The notes below the pieces were generated by a model. That model had not been told where the DNA came from. It ran no database searches and worked only from the letters and a program-made list of their open reading frames with translations. This document shows, in pieces, positions 36,119 through 44,957 of a stretch of DNA of 64,000 bases; position 1 is the stretch's first letter, and the number at the start of each line of letters is the position of its first letter. The DNA is from an uncultured Lachnospiraceae bacterium (lineage in GTDB: Bacteria; Bacillota; Clostridia; Lachnospirales; Lachnospiraceae), in assembly GCA_902787715.1 (NCBI GenBank), contig CADAHQ010000001.1, forward strand, positions 1 through 64,000. Reading direction: 5' to 3'. A program made the position numbers and the translations under genes.

Positions 36119-36454
36119 ATGATTCGGAATTGGATTGCGGTATTGACGCAGGGAACGGATGCTTCCGCAGGATCGACGTTGATTCCCTTCGTCATCATGC
36201 TGGTGGTATTTGCGGCAGTATTTTACTTCATGATTTACCGTCCGCAGGCAAACCAGGAGAAGAAGCAGAAGGCGCTTCTTTCCTCGCTGGCAATCGGGGA
36301 CAGCGTCCTCACCACGGGCGGATTTTACGGTGTTATCATTGATATGGTGGAAGACCAGGATATCATCATTGTGGAGTTCGGTAACAACAAGAACTGCCGC
36401 ATTCCGATGAAGAAGGCCGCCGTCATCGAAGTCGAGAAGGCGGACGCAAAGTAG
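36119..36454 (+). CDS. yajC: Preprotein translocase subunit YajC
   Basis: A 111-residue protein with one membrane helix (LIPFVIMLVVFAAVFYFMIYRPQ) and the YajC signature RPQANQEKKQKALLSSLAIGDSVLTTGGFYGVI. YajC associates with SecDF at the translocon. secD and secF do not follow; a 6S RNA and addBA do. The N-terminus carries a short polar extracytoplasmic segment. The start has GAGG upstream. Confidence 0.94.
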   Translation: MIRNWIAVLTQGTDASAGSTLIPFVIMLVVFAAVFYFMIYRPQANQEKKQKALLSSLAIGDSVLTTGGFYGVIIDMVEDQDIIIVEFGNNKNCRIPMKKAAVIEVEKADAK

Positions 36455-36455
36455 A

Positions 36456-36640
36456 AACTTTCCTGGGATGTTCGACACCTCCGTAATTTTTGAACCTACG
36501 AAACTGAATAAGGGATTCCTATATCTGTATGTGGATGTCAGGCCTCCTTGCAGTGGAAGGCAGAAGCATACGTGCGGTCACCCACCTGGCTACATGCTGG
36601 GAGTCAAAAAGCGGAGCCGGCATCTTGGGAACTATGGAAA
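36456..36640 (+). ncRNA. ssrS: 6S RNA
   Basis: The region starts two bases past the yajC stop and has no gene. TTCCTGGGATG (36460-36470) pairs with CATCTTGGGAA (36621-36631) in 11 pairs with three G-U, closing a long hairpin with a purine/pyrimidine-rich central bubble. The ends GGGATGTTCG and GCCGGCATC match the conserved 6S closing stem known from E. coli and Firmicutes. 6S RNA mimics an open promoter and holds sigma-70-type RNA polymerase in stationary phase. A terminator follows directly. Ends are approximate; I see no clear promoter, so it may be cut from the yajC transcript. Confidence 0.82.
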
Positions 36641-36644
36641 ATAT

Positions 36645-36680
36645 GGCAAACATTTATACGACAAATGTTTGCCTTTTCTT
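36645..36680 (+). terminator. Intrinsic terminator after 6S RNA
   Basis: GGCAAACATTT pairs perfectly with AAATGTTTGCC around a seven-base loop, followed by TTTTCTT. addB starts 15 bases later with its own GGAGGAGG site. Confidence 0.85.
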
Positions 36681-36694
36681 GTAAGGAGGAGGAA

Positions 36695-39600
36695 ATGAAA
36701 GGAAACCTATGGCTGATCTTAGGCAGCTCGGCGCAACAGAACCGGGAAATGCTGCTGAAAACCATGCTTCACACAAGCAGGGAGTCTGCCGGTGAGGTTT
36801 TTTTCTTCGTGCCCGAGCAGGCGAACCTGGATGCCGAGCGGGATCTGTGCGCGATGCAGTCCGATGACCCCCGCGGCGGATGCGTGATGAACATCGACAT
36901 CGTGAGTTTCCGAAGACTGGCGTACCGGCTTGTGGATGAGCTGGGAGACCGGATTCCTCCGGTTCTGGACGAGGTGGGGAAAAGCCTCCTTCTTAAGAAA
37001 GTTATGACCGAGCATGGCAGTGAGATGCCGTTGTTCGGCGGAAAAATCAATAAACCGGGATTTGTTGAGGAAGTCAAATCCCTTCTCTCGGAGCTGGTGT
37101 CCTATGAGATCACCGCGGAAGCCCTGCAAAATGCCGCCGCGGCATCGGAGGGTGAGGATGCCCTTCTTGCCAGGAAACTTCGGGAAGTCTCGGATATCTA
37201 CGAGTGGTTCCGGGAGCGCTGCGGCGGGACGCAGATCACCGAGGTGGATATCTACCGTGCCATGATGCCCCTTGCGGAGGAGTCGGAGCGGCTTCACGGG
37301 AGCACACTGTTCTTCGACGGTTACACCGGCTTTACCCCGACGCAGCAGAGCCTCCTTACAAGGCTGTTCCGCCGGGCAAAGGATGTGTATGTGACGGTGA
37401 CCGTGGACCCTTCCGAGGCGGAAGGAAACGACGGCTCGTCGTGCTTCCGTTTAAGCCGGGAGATGATCGGGTCCCTGCGGCGCCTTGCCGCGGAGACGGA
37501 CAAAGCCGTGAGCATTCTTAACGCAGAAGAGAAGAGCGAAAGCCCCGCGAAGGATCCGGAGCTTGCGCACCTGTGCCGTTCGCTGTTCCGAAAGAGAGCC
37601 AAAGTTTACACCGGTGCCCCCACGGGAGCAGTGCGCCTTGTGCAGGCGAGCGACCGCCGTGCGGAGGTCACAAACTGTGTCCGCACCATCGCAAGAATGA
37701 TCCGCAAGGAAGGCGTGCGCTACGGGGAAATCGGAATCGTATGCGGGGATGTGCCCTCGTATGCGGAGCTTTTGCGCACGGAGATGACGACTGCGGGAAT
37801 TCCGTTCTTCATCGACGTCACGTCGGAAGTCGCGGACAATGCCTTGATCGATTATATCCGAAGCCTTCTTCGCATGATCTGCACGGACATGCGCACCGAC
37901 TGGGTGATGCGGTGGCTTCGAAACCCCATCAACACTTATGATGCGGATCGGTTGTCGTATCTGGAGAATTTTCTGATTGCGCGGGGAATCCGCGGAAGAT
38001 CCATGTGGGAGAAGGGCTTCTACGGGGATTACGGCGGGAAGCATGAGACCCACGCGGGGGACTGCATTGCCCTTGCAAAGGAGATTTATGCAAAGATTGC
38101 AGGGGTGTCGGAGGCCATCCGGAGCAAGGATACGGATGTGCGGGGAAAGACCGTTGCGTTGTACCGGTTCCTTGCGGAGGAGAAGGTGTATCTGCGGACT
38201 GAGGCTCTCTCGGAGGAGCTTATGAACGAGAGCGTGCCCTGGCACGGGAGACGTGCGAGGGAGTACGGTTCCGTGTATCGCGCGGTTACGGATTTGTTCT
38301 CGCGGATGTATGATTTGATGCCCGACCAAAGCATCAGCATGAAGGAGTATGCCGACCTGTGCGATGCGGGATTTGCAGGGCTGCGCCTCGGAGTGATTCC
38401 GCCGGAGCCGGATTGTGTCGTCATCGGCGACCGGAAGCGTTCGCGAATCGGTGCCGTGAAGCACCTGTTCTTCCTCGGAATGAACGAGGGGCTGGTTCCC
38501 GGTTCAAAGAGAAGCAGCCTTCTCTTAAGCGAAGGGGAGCGGCAGCTTCTGAAGGAATCCTACGGTATCGTTCTCTCCGACACCGAGAAGGAAGCGGTGG
38601 ATACGGAGGAATTCTATATCCTCCTTACGATTCAAAAGCCGACGGAATCCCTGACCATCTCCTGGAGTGAGGAGGCGGAAGGCGGAAAGAAGGCGTCGGC
38701 CTCCTATATCGTGCGCAGAATCAAAAAGGTGTTCCGCGACCGGGAGGCAGCCGTTGCCAACGGAAATGCCGCCGATTTCTTTGAGCGGATTGCCATTGAC
38801 GGCGGTCTGGAGGAATTGATGCAGAATTACGCTGCTGCTTCGGGCGGTGACACGGTGACGCCGCTAAGTTCCGAGGCGCTTTCCGACTGCCGCGCTCTGT
38901 ACCGCTGGTATTTCGGCGGCGAAAGCGGGGAGGAGGCTCCGGTTTCTTCGGAGCTGCTCTCGGAAGCAGCGAACGGATTCGTGCGGGAGCAAAAGCTACT
39001 GCCGGAGCTTGCTGCGGCATTGCATCCGGCGGGGACGGTATTTTCCGTTTCGAGAATGCAGAGATATGCGGAATGCCCGTACCGGCATTTCCTGGAGTAT
39101 GACCTGGGAATCGAGGACCGACAGGCGTTTGCGCCCACGCAGATTGAAAACGGTAATGTATACCATGCCATGACGGAGTTTATCGAGAACCGCCTGGATG
39201 AGATGGCAGCAGAGGGCACTGTCGTGACGGAGAGCGTTCTTGATAAACTGGTGGCGGAGGCCGAGGAGCAGATTAAAAACGACCCGGCAAATGAGGCGTT
39301 TCTTGTGGACGGCCGCAGCCGGTATCTGTTGCATACCCTCACGGAGAATCTGCATTTTACGCTGCCCCGCATGGTGAAGCGGCAGGCTATGGGAACGTAC
39401 CGCTTCGGCGGCGCGGAGGAGCCCTTTGAGCGGCCCATCGGGGAGTATACGTTAAAGGGGAAGATTGACCGCGTGGAGTATGCGGAGGAGGACGGAACCC
39501 GATATATCAAGGTCGTGGACTTCAAATCCTCCCAGCGAAAGTTTGATAAAAAGGCGGTTGCCGACGGTATGAACCTGCAGCTGCCGATCTACCTTCGGGA

Positions 39601-40114
39601 GAAGGAGAGACAGCTGTCGGAGGCCGGAATAAAAGCTGTGCCTGCGGCGGGATTTTATCAGTCCTTTACCCAGAGACCCGTGGAGGGCCTTCCCGGGGAG
39701 GAAAGCGAGCGGATGGTGGAAGCAAACACGCGTCCGGTCGGCTTCTTTGCGTGCGAAAATAAGACGCTCGCAGCGGAATCCCCGTACCAGAGCGACCGGT
39801 ATCTGAAGAAGCTGGACAAGGGGCTTTCCGGCGGCGAGTACGTCTCGGACGCCGTGAATCTCTCGGTAAATGCCAAGGGTAAATTGTCCGGTGACGGCAT
39901 CACCGAGGCGGAACTGAAAGACATTCTTGACACGGCGGATGAGACGCTTAGCAGGGAGGCTTCCGAGATTGCCGGCGGAAACATCGCCGTGTTGCCGTAT
40001 GTCAACGACACCTGCAAGTATTGCGACAAGGCGGGCACCTGCCGGCGAAAGGCGATGGAATATGCGGCGTGCCGGAAAGGGTCGACTTCGGAGGACGGAG
40101 GTGAGGACGAATGA
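36695..40114 (+). CDS. addB: ATP-dependent nuclease subunit B (AddB)
   Basis: A 1139-residue partner of AddA in double-strand-break resection. The C-terminal RecB-like nuclease has VVDFKSS and an iron-sulphur cluster set: Cys794 (YAECPYRH) plus Cys1107, Cys1110 and Cys1116 (CKYCDKAGTC), the AddB pattern. The N-terminus reads LWLILGSSAQQN where other AddB proteins keep a Walker A such as GRxGSGKT, so nucleotide binding at that site seems lost. The ATG at 36695 follows AAGGAGGAGG; a longer in-frame start would lie inside the 6S RNA. It overlaps addA by four bases (ATGA). Confidence 0.93.
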   Translation: MKGNLWLILGSSAQQNREMLLKTMLHTSRESAGEVFFFVPEQANLDAERDLCAMQSDDPRGGCVMNIDIVSFRRLAYRLVDELGDRIPPVLDEVGKSLLLKKVMTEHGSEMPLFGGKINKPGFVEEVKSLLSELVSYEITAEALQNAAAASEGEDALLARKLREVSDIYEWFRERCGGTQITEVDIYRAMMPLAEESERLHGSTLFFDGYTGFTPTQQSLLTRLFRRAKDVYVTVTVDPSEAEGNDGSSCFRLSREMIGSLRRLAAETDKAVSILNAEEKSESPAKDPELAHLCRSLFRKRAKVYTGAPTGAVRLVQASDRRAEVTNCVRTIARMIRKEGVRYGEIGIVCGDVPSYAELLRTEMTTAGIPFFIDVTSEVADNALIDYIRSLLRMICTDMRTDWVMRWLRNPINTYDADRLSYLENFLIARGIRGRSMWEKGFYGDYGGKHETHAGDCIALAKEIYAKIAGVSEAIRSKDTDVRGKTVALYRFLAEEKVYLRTEALSEELMNESVPWHGRRAREYGSVYRAVTDLFSRMYDLMPDQSISMKEYADLCDAGFAGLRLGVIPPEPDCVVIGDRKRSRIGAVKHLFFLGMNEGLVPGSKRSSLLLSEGERQLLKESYGIVLSDTEKEAVDTEEFYILLTIQKPTESLTISWSEEAEGGKKASASYIVRRIKKVFRDREAAVANGNAADFFERIAIDGGLEELMQNYAAASGGDTVTPLSSEALSDCRALYRWYFGGESGEEAPVSSELLSEAANGFVREQKLLPELAAALHPAGTVFSVSRMQRYAECPYRHFLEYDLGIEDRQAFAPTQIENGNVYHAMTEFIENRLDEMAAEGTVVTESVLDKLVAEAEEQIKNDPANEAFLVDGRSRYLLHTLTENLHFTLPRMVKRQAMGTYRFGGAEEPFERPIGEYTLKGKIDRVEYAEEDGTRYIKVVDFKSSQRKFDKKAVADGMNLQLPIYLREKERQLSEAGIKAVPAAGFYQSFTQRPVEGLPGEESERMVEANTRPVGFFACENKTLAAESPYQSDRYLKKLDKGLSGGEYVSDAVNLSVNAKGKLSGDGITEAELKDILDTADETLSREASEIAGGNIAVLPYVNDTCKYCDKAGTCRRKAMEYAACRKGSTSEDGGEDE

Positions 40115-43100
40115 GCTACACAGAGCAGCAGTTAGCGGCCATTCAGGCGGATGTGGGCAATGTCCTGGTTTCCGCCGCAGCGGGCTCCGGCAAGACCAAG
40201 GTCCTCGTGGAGCGCATCATGCAGGCGATCACCCGGGAGAAAGATCCCGTGGACATCGATAAGATTTTGATTGTTACCTTTACGCGCAATGCGGCAAATG
40301 AGTTGAAAAACCGCATCGCGGATAATATCGAACAGGCGCTGGAGGCGGACCCCGAGAACGAGCGGCTGCAGACCCAGGCGCGGAATGTGCATTTTGCGAA
40401 GATTTCAACGATTGACAGTTTCTGCCAGACCGTTGTACGTCGATATTTTCATAAAGCGGATATCGACCCGTCCTTCCGGCTTCTCGATGACAGCGAAGGG
40501 GCGTTGATTGCGGAGCAGTCCCTCGACGAGGTGATGGCGGCAGCGTACGAGCGCGGGGATCCGGTGTTTGCAGATCTCGTGGCGGCTTACGGCGGCGTCA
40601 CCGGAGACGGCGATCTTGTGAAGCTGATCCGGGAGATTGCCGACAAAAGCGAGAGCAACCCCTTCCCCGAAGCCTGGCTTTCGGCGATGTTTTCGCGGTA
40701 CGAGGAGTCTGTGAATGCCGACGGCGGCATCTATTATTCCGGAATCATCGCAGAATTTCGAAAGAAGCTCGAGTCGGTTCTTCCCGCGGTGAAACTTCAC
40801 CTTGCGCGCATTCACGAGGATTACATGCCTGCCGTTTACGAGGATGCATTTGCCGCGGACCTTGCGTATATGCAGGGAATTGCGGAGACGGAGGACGACG
40901 GGGAGTTTTTGCGAAAGCTTGCAGAGCCCGCGGCATGGGCGCGGCTTTCGACGGCGAAATCCGACGCGGACCCGGTGTGGAAGGAAAACTATAAAGAGGC
41001 CAGAGAAAACTATAAAAAGATTGTCGGAAAGCTCTCCGAGAAGGCTCGGAAGGTGACGGCGGAGGTGATTGCCCTGCAGAAGGAATGCGTGCCGCTTCTT
41101 CGGTGCCTCTGCGGTCTTGTGCAAAACTACCGCAACACACGGATGGAGAAACAGAAGGAGGCAAATGCCTACGACTTTTCGGCCATCGCCCACATTGCGC
41201 TTACGATTTTGGTGGGTGAGAACGGCAATCCCACCGAGGAGGCGGTCTCCATGAGCCGGGAGTTTGCGGAGATCATGATCGATGAGTACCAGGACTCCAA
41301 TTTGCTGCAGGAGAGACTTCTGACGGCGGTTGCAAGTGTCAAAAACGGACGCGAGAACCTCTTCATGGTGGGTGATGTCAAGCAGAGCATCTACAAGTTC
41401 CGTGAAGCCTGTCCGGAGCTTTTCCTCGGCAAATGCGACCGCTATGCGACGGATCCCGCGGCGGGAACGCGGATCGATCTGCAGATGAATTTCCGGAGCA
41501 ACAAGAAGGTTATTGATTCGGTCAACAGCGTCTTCGCAAGGCTGATGCACAAAGAGGTCGGCGGCATCGACTACGACGAGCGGGCAAAGCTTTACTACAG
41601 CGGAAGCTATGACGGAAGCGGCGAGACCGACAATCCGGCGTACACAAGCGAATTGCTTTTGCTGCACGCTTCGGAAAATCCCGTTGCCGAAGAGTGCACC
41701 ATGATCGCGCGAAAGATTCGGGAACTTACCGACCCCAAAACCGGTCTGATTGTCGGCGGAAACAAGAATCCCCACCGCGCAGGCTACGGGGATGTGGCGG
41801 TTTTGTTCCGCTCCAAGTCCGCCATTTCGGCACCGCTTTTGCGGACCCTTCGGAAGGCCGGGATTCCCGCCACGGTTGCGGATGCCAGGGGTTACTATGA
41901 TGCGCCGGAGGTGGATGCGGTGGTGTCCATGCTGCGGCTTTTGGACAACCCGTTCCAGGAGATTCCGATGTCGGTTGTTTTGACATCACCGGCCTTCGGC
42001 TATACCGCAGATGATCTGGCGAAGCTGCGCCTTTCTGCCCGTAAAAACGCAGAAGAGCGGCGGCTGCCCTACACCTATACAACACTTCGCAAGGTCGCGG
42101 CGGAAGGTGCCGATTCCGCGCTTTCGGGGCGTGCAAAGGCGTTCCTGTCGGTATATGACCGGCTTAAGAAGCACGCGGCTTACACGGATGCCGCGGAATT
42201 GATTGAAGAATATCTGGATCTTACCAAATTGCGGGGGTATTGTGCTGCGATGCCCGGCGGGGAGACTGCCGTACGGAATCTGACGCAGCTTATTTCCCGT
42301 GCCCGCGCATATCAGGCTTCGGCGACCGGAAATCTGCGCGCGTTCCTCGATTATGTGGAAAACATCAAAAAGTGGGAGATTCCCGTGAATGACGTGTCCG
42401 GTGACGCCGGCACCAACAGCGTGCGTCTCATGACAATCCACGCAAGCAAGGGAATGGAGTTCCCCATTGTGATTCTCGCGGACACCAGCCATTCCTTCAA
42501 CACCATGGATCTGCAGAGTACCATGGTTTTGCACGAGGAGCTGGGGTTCGGGCCCACGCTGTTCTTCCCGAAGGACCACTTAAAGTACGGTACACTTGCG
42601 GGGGATGCCATCCGAAACCGCCTGCAGAGGGATCTCTACGGCGAGGAGCTGCGACTTCTCTATGTGGCCATGACCCGCGCGGAGGACAAGCTGATTGTCG
42701 CCGGAAGACTGGGGAAGAAGGAAAAACTGTCCTCCCAGTTCTCCGTGGGATTCCATATCGACCGCGACGCCGACCGGCTTCCCTATGCGTTTGTGATGCG
42801 GGATCCCCAAAGCTTTTTGCGGCTGATGTTGAACGCGGTGCTTGCGGATGTCCCGGAGGCTGTTGTGGCCCGGTTGTGCGAGTCTGCGAAAAATGCAGAC
42901 GAGGATTCCGCGGATACGGCTGATTGGCATTTTGCGATTGTGAACCCGGCAGAGCCCCTGCTGCAAACGGCGAAGGTTACGGAGCAAGCGGAGGATTCCG
43001 ATTGGGATGCAAGGAAGCAGGAATTGACGGAGTACCGGGACTTTGCGTATGCCGCAAGAAGGGCCGACATGCCCGTGAAGGTCTCTGTTTCGTATCTGAA

Positions 43101-43806
43101 AAAGCTTGCGTACCTCGAGAAGGAAGCCGCTGAGGAAGCCAGAGAGCGGGCGGATGCCACGGTTGTGTATACCGCGGACGAGCAGGGCGCATTCCGGATG
43201 CAGTCTGCGGAGCCGGAGGTTCCGACGCCGACCTTTGCCAAGGAAGCCGAGGAGCCCGCAGCGCGAAGCGGCGCCGATTTCGGTACCCTGTGCCATAGGG
43301 TGTTGCAGCTCCATGATTACTCGCTTCCGGATACTGAGGAAGCATGCATCGCGGAGTGGGAGGAGATGGCACGGAAGCGGCAGATTCTTGAGTCCGATTT
43401 GCCACTCCTTGCACCGAAGCGGTTTGTTGCATTTTACGAGAGTGACCTCGGAAAGCGCATGAAGAAAGCTTATGCGGCAAATGCATTGTTCCGCGAGCGG
43501 CCCTTTGTCATGACGATTCCGGCGAACACCGTGCGTGAGGATTACCCGGAGAACGCCACTGTCCTTTTGCAGGGTGTCATCGATGCGTATTTTACGGAGG
43601 ACGGCGAGGTTGTTTTGGTGGACTACAAGACGGACCGCGTGGACCCGGCAAACGGCGAAGCGGAGCTTATCCGCAGGTACGAAAAGCAGCTGACGCTGTA
43701 CGCGGAGGCCATCGAGCGCGGAACCGGACTTTCTGTCCGGGAACGGATAATCTACTCCTTCGCTCTTAACAAATCGATTGTTATCGGGTATAATAGCAAG
43801 CAGTGA
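40111..43806 (+). CDS. addA: ATP-dependent helicase-nuclease subunit A (AddA)
   Basis: A 1231-residue UvrD-like helicase with a C-terminal nuclease. Walker A SAAAGSGKTKVL holds Lys28; IMIDEYQDSN is motif II; IDLQMNFRSN, VRLMTIHASKGMEFPIVIL and LYVAMTRAEDKL are late helicase motifs; VVLVDYKTDRVD is the nuclease site. AddAB degrades both strands from a break until it meets Chi. Start codon overlaps the addB stop, giving coupled synthesis in a 1:1 complex. Length and motifs are normal. Confidence 0.97.
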   Translation: MSYTEQQLAAIQADVGNVLVSAAAGSGKTKVLVERIMQAITREKDPVDIDKILIVTFTRNAANELKNRIADNIEQALEADPENERLQTQARNVHFAKISTIDSFCQTVVRRYFHKADIDPSFRLLDDSEGALIAEQSLDEVMAAAYERGDPVFADLVAAYGGVTGDGDLVKLIREIADKSESNPFPEAWLSAMFSRYEESVNADGGIYYSGIIAEFRKKLESVLPAVKLHLARIHEDYMPAVYEDAFAADLAYMQGIAETEDDGEFLRKLAEPAAWARLSTAKSDADPVWKENYKEARENYKKIVGKLSEKARKVTAEVIALQKECVPLLRCLCGLVQNYRNTRMEKQKEANAYDFSAIAHIALTILVGENGNPTEEAVSMSREFAEIMIDEYQDSNLLQERLLTAVASVKNGRENLFMVGDVKQSIYKFREACPELFLGKCDRYATDPAAGTRIDLQMNFRSNKKVIDSVNSVFARLMHKEVGGIDYDERAKLYYSGSYDGSGETDNPAYTSELLLLHASENPVAEECTMIARKIRELTDPKTGLIVGGNKNPHRAGYGDVAVLFRSKSAISAPLLRTLRKAGIPATVADARGYYDAPEVDAVVSMLRLLDNPFQEIPMSVVLTSPAFGYTADDLAKLRLSARKNAEERRLPYTYTTLRKVAAEGADSALSGRAKAFLSVYDRLKKHAAYTDAAELIEEYLDLTKLRGYCAAMPGGETAVRNLTQLISRARAYQASATGNLRAFLDYVENIKKWEIPVNDVSGDAGTNSVRLMTIHASKGMEFPIVILADTSHSFNTMDLQSTMVLHEELGFGPTLFFPKDHLKYGTLAGDAIRNRLQRDLYGEELRLLYVAMTRAEDKLIVAGRLGKKEKLSSQFSVGFHIDRDADRLPYAFVMRDPQSFLRLMLNAVLADVPEAVVARLCESAKNADEDSADTADWHFAIVNPAEPLLQTAKVTEQAEDSDWDARKQELTEYRDFAYAARRADMPVKVSVSYLKKLAYLEKEAAEEARERADATVVYTADEQGAFRMQSAEPEVPTPTFAKEAEEPAARSGADFGTLCHRVLQLHDYSLPDTEEACIAEWEEMARKRQILESDLPLLAPKRFVAFYESDLGKRMKKAYAANALFRERPFVMTIPANTVREDYPENATVLLQGVIDAYFTEDGEVVLVDYKTDRVDPANGEAELIRRYEKQLTLYAEAIERGTGLSVRERIIYSFALNKSIVIGYNSKQ

Positions 43807-43857
43807 ACGGGAAAGGACGCCGGGCGTGTGCGGGTTTCGGCGGGAGAGTGAGTTACC

Positions 43858-44787
43858 TTGAGAGATAAGATTTTGTTTACGTATAACCCGAATGCGGGGA
43901 CCAAGAAAATCGTCGGAAAGCTCAACGACGTGGTCTACGAACTTTTGGACGAGCAATGCGATCTGGTGCTTTCACCGACGCGGAAGCGAAACGACGCGAA
44001 GGAGGCGGTTTCGGCATACCTTCGCGAGGGAAACTGCGTCAAAGTCGTCTGCTCCGGCGGCGACGGAACGCTGCATGAGGTTGTGGAGGGCCTGATGGAG
44101 AGCGAGCCCGAGAAGCGGGTGCCCATCGTGTATCTTCCCGCAGGAAGCACCAACGACTTCGGTTATTCCATGTGCCTTCCCAAGGACGTTGTAGAGGCGG
44201 CGAAGCTGTCGAAGACGGGAATTCCGTACTCCTGTGACATCGGATGCTTTAACGGCAAATACGTGGTCTACACGGCGGCCTTCGGCCTCTTCTCCGACGT
44301 TTCCTACGCGACGTCCCAGTCGTTAAAGAATGTTTTGGGCCACGCGGCGTATCTTTTAAACGGAGCCGGCGCTCTTGCGAACATCGAGCGGGTGAACGCC
44401 ACCATCACACTGCCGGATGAGACCATCGAGGGCACATTTATCATGGGAATGGTGGTGAGCTCGTCCTCCATCGGAGGCTTCCGCGGCATCACCGGCCCTG
44501 ATGTGCGTCTTAACGACGGCAAATTCGAGCTTTTCTTAATCCGGGAGCCTTCTCCTTTGCAGGTGGCAGGGCTTTTGAACGACATCCGGAAGCGCAACTT
44601 CGACAATCCTTTGATAGTCTTCCGGCACATCACGGAGGCGGCCTTTGAGTTCGAGGAGGAAGTCGCCTGGACCATCGACGGCGAGTACGGCGGAGCCTGC
44701 CTGCAGGCCCACATGTCGGTGAAAAAACACGCGGTTACTTTCATGGTTCCGCGGGAGACCATGGGGCTTTTGGCGATCGACGATTGA
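43858..44787 (+). CDS. Diacylglycerol kinase family (YegS/BmrU-type) lipid kinase
   Basis: A 309-residue protein with the DAGK catalytic signature: FTYNPNAGTKK at the N-terminus, VVCSGGDGTLHEVVEGL near residues 63-80, and LPAGSTNDFGYSM around residue 99. Such enzymes phosphorylate diacylglycerol or related lipids with ATP. It begins with TTG behind GGGAG; no ATG gives the conserved N-terminus. It lies about 50 bases after addA. The lipid substrate is not shown by the sequence. Confidence 0.88.
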   Translation: MRDKILFTYNPNAGTKKIVGKLNDVVYELLDEQCDLVLSPTRKRNDAKEAVSAYLREGNCVKVVCSGGDGTLHEVVEGLMESEPEKRVPIVYLPAGSTNDFGYSMCLPKDVVEAAKLSKTGIPYSCDIGCFNGKYVVYTAAFGLFSDVSYATSQSLKNVLGHAAYLLNGAGALANIERVNATITLPDETIEGTFIMGMVVSSSSIGGFRGITGPDVRLNDGKFELFLIREPSPLQVAGLLNDIRKRNFDNPLIVFRHITEAAFEFEEEVAWTIDGEYGGACLQAHMSVKKHAVTFMVPRETMGLLAIDD

Positions 44788-44857
44788 GCTCGTCGGGAGT
44801 TCCTTTTAAAAGCGGAGGAAAAAGAGGGCGGAAGCCCTTCGGAAACGCTTGAAATAC

Positions 44858-44886
44858 TTGACAGAAACCCATCTTTTGGGTAAGAT
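44858..44886 (+). promoter_or_regulatory. Promoter upstream of xylB with inverted repeat in the spacer
   Basis: TTGACA, 17-base spacer, TAAGAT. The spacer contains ACCCA-TCTTT-TGGGT, a 5-bp inverted repeat that a repressor could use. A small AGGGC-GGAA-GCCCT hairpin lies just upstream (44825-44838). Confidence 0.75.
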
Positions 44887-44957
44887 AGAACTTGGTGGTT
44901 TTTGCGTTGCAGGACCATGAAAAAGTATCCTATAACGGAACACGGGAGGACTGTTTT

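Noticed and set aside
36548-36694. N-terminal extension of AddB from an upstream in-frame start
   Set aside because: It would lie in the 6S RNA and its terminator; AAGGAGGAGG sits correctly for the ATG at 36695.
36468-36698. Short forward frame of 76 codons between yajC and addB
   Set aside because: It covers the 6S RNA closing stem and terminator and has no ribosome site.
40405-43956. Two long reverse-strand frames (over 450 codons each) opposite addA
   Set aside because: They mirror the AddA coding frame and have no recognisable motif or start signal.
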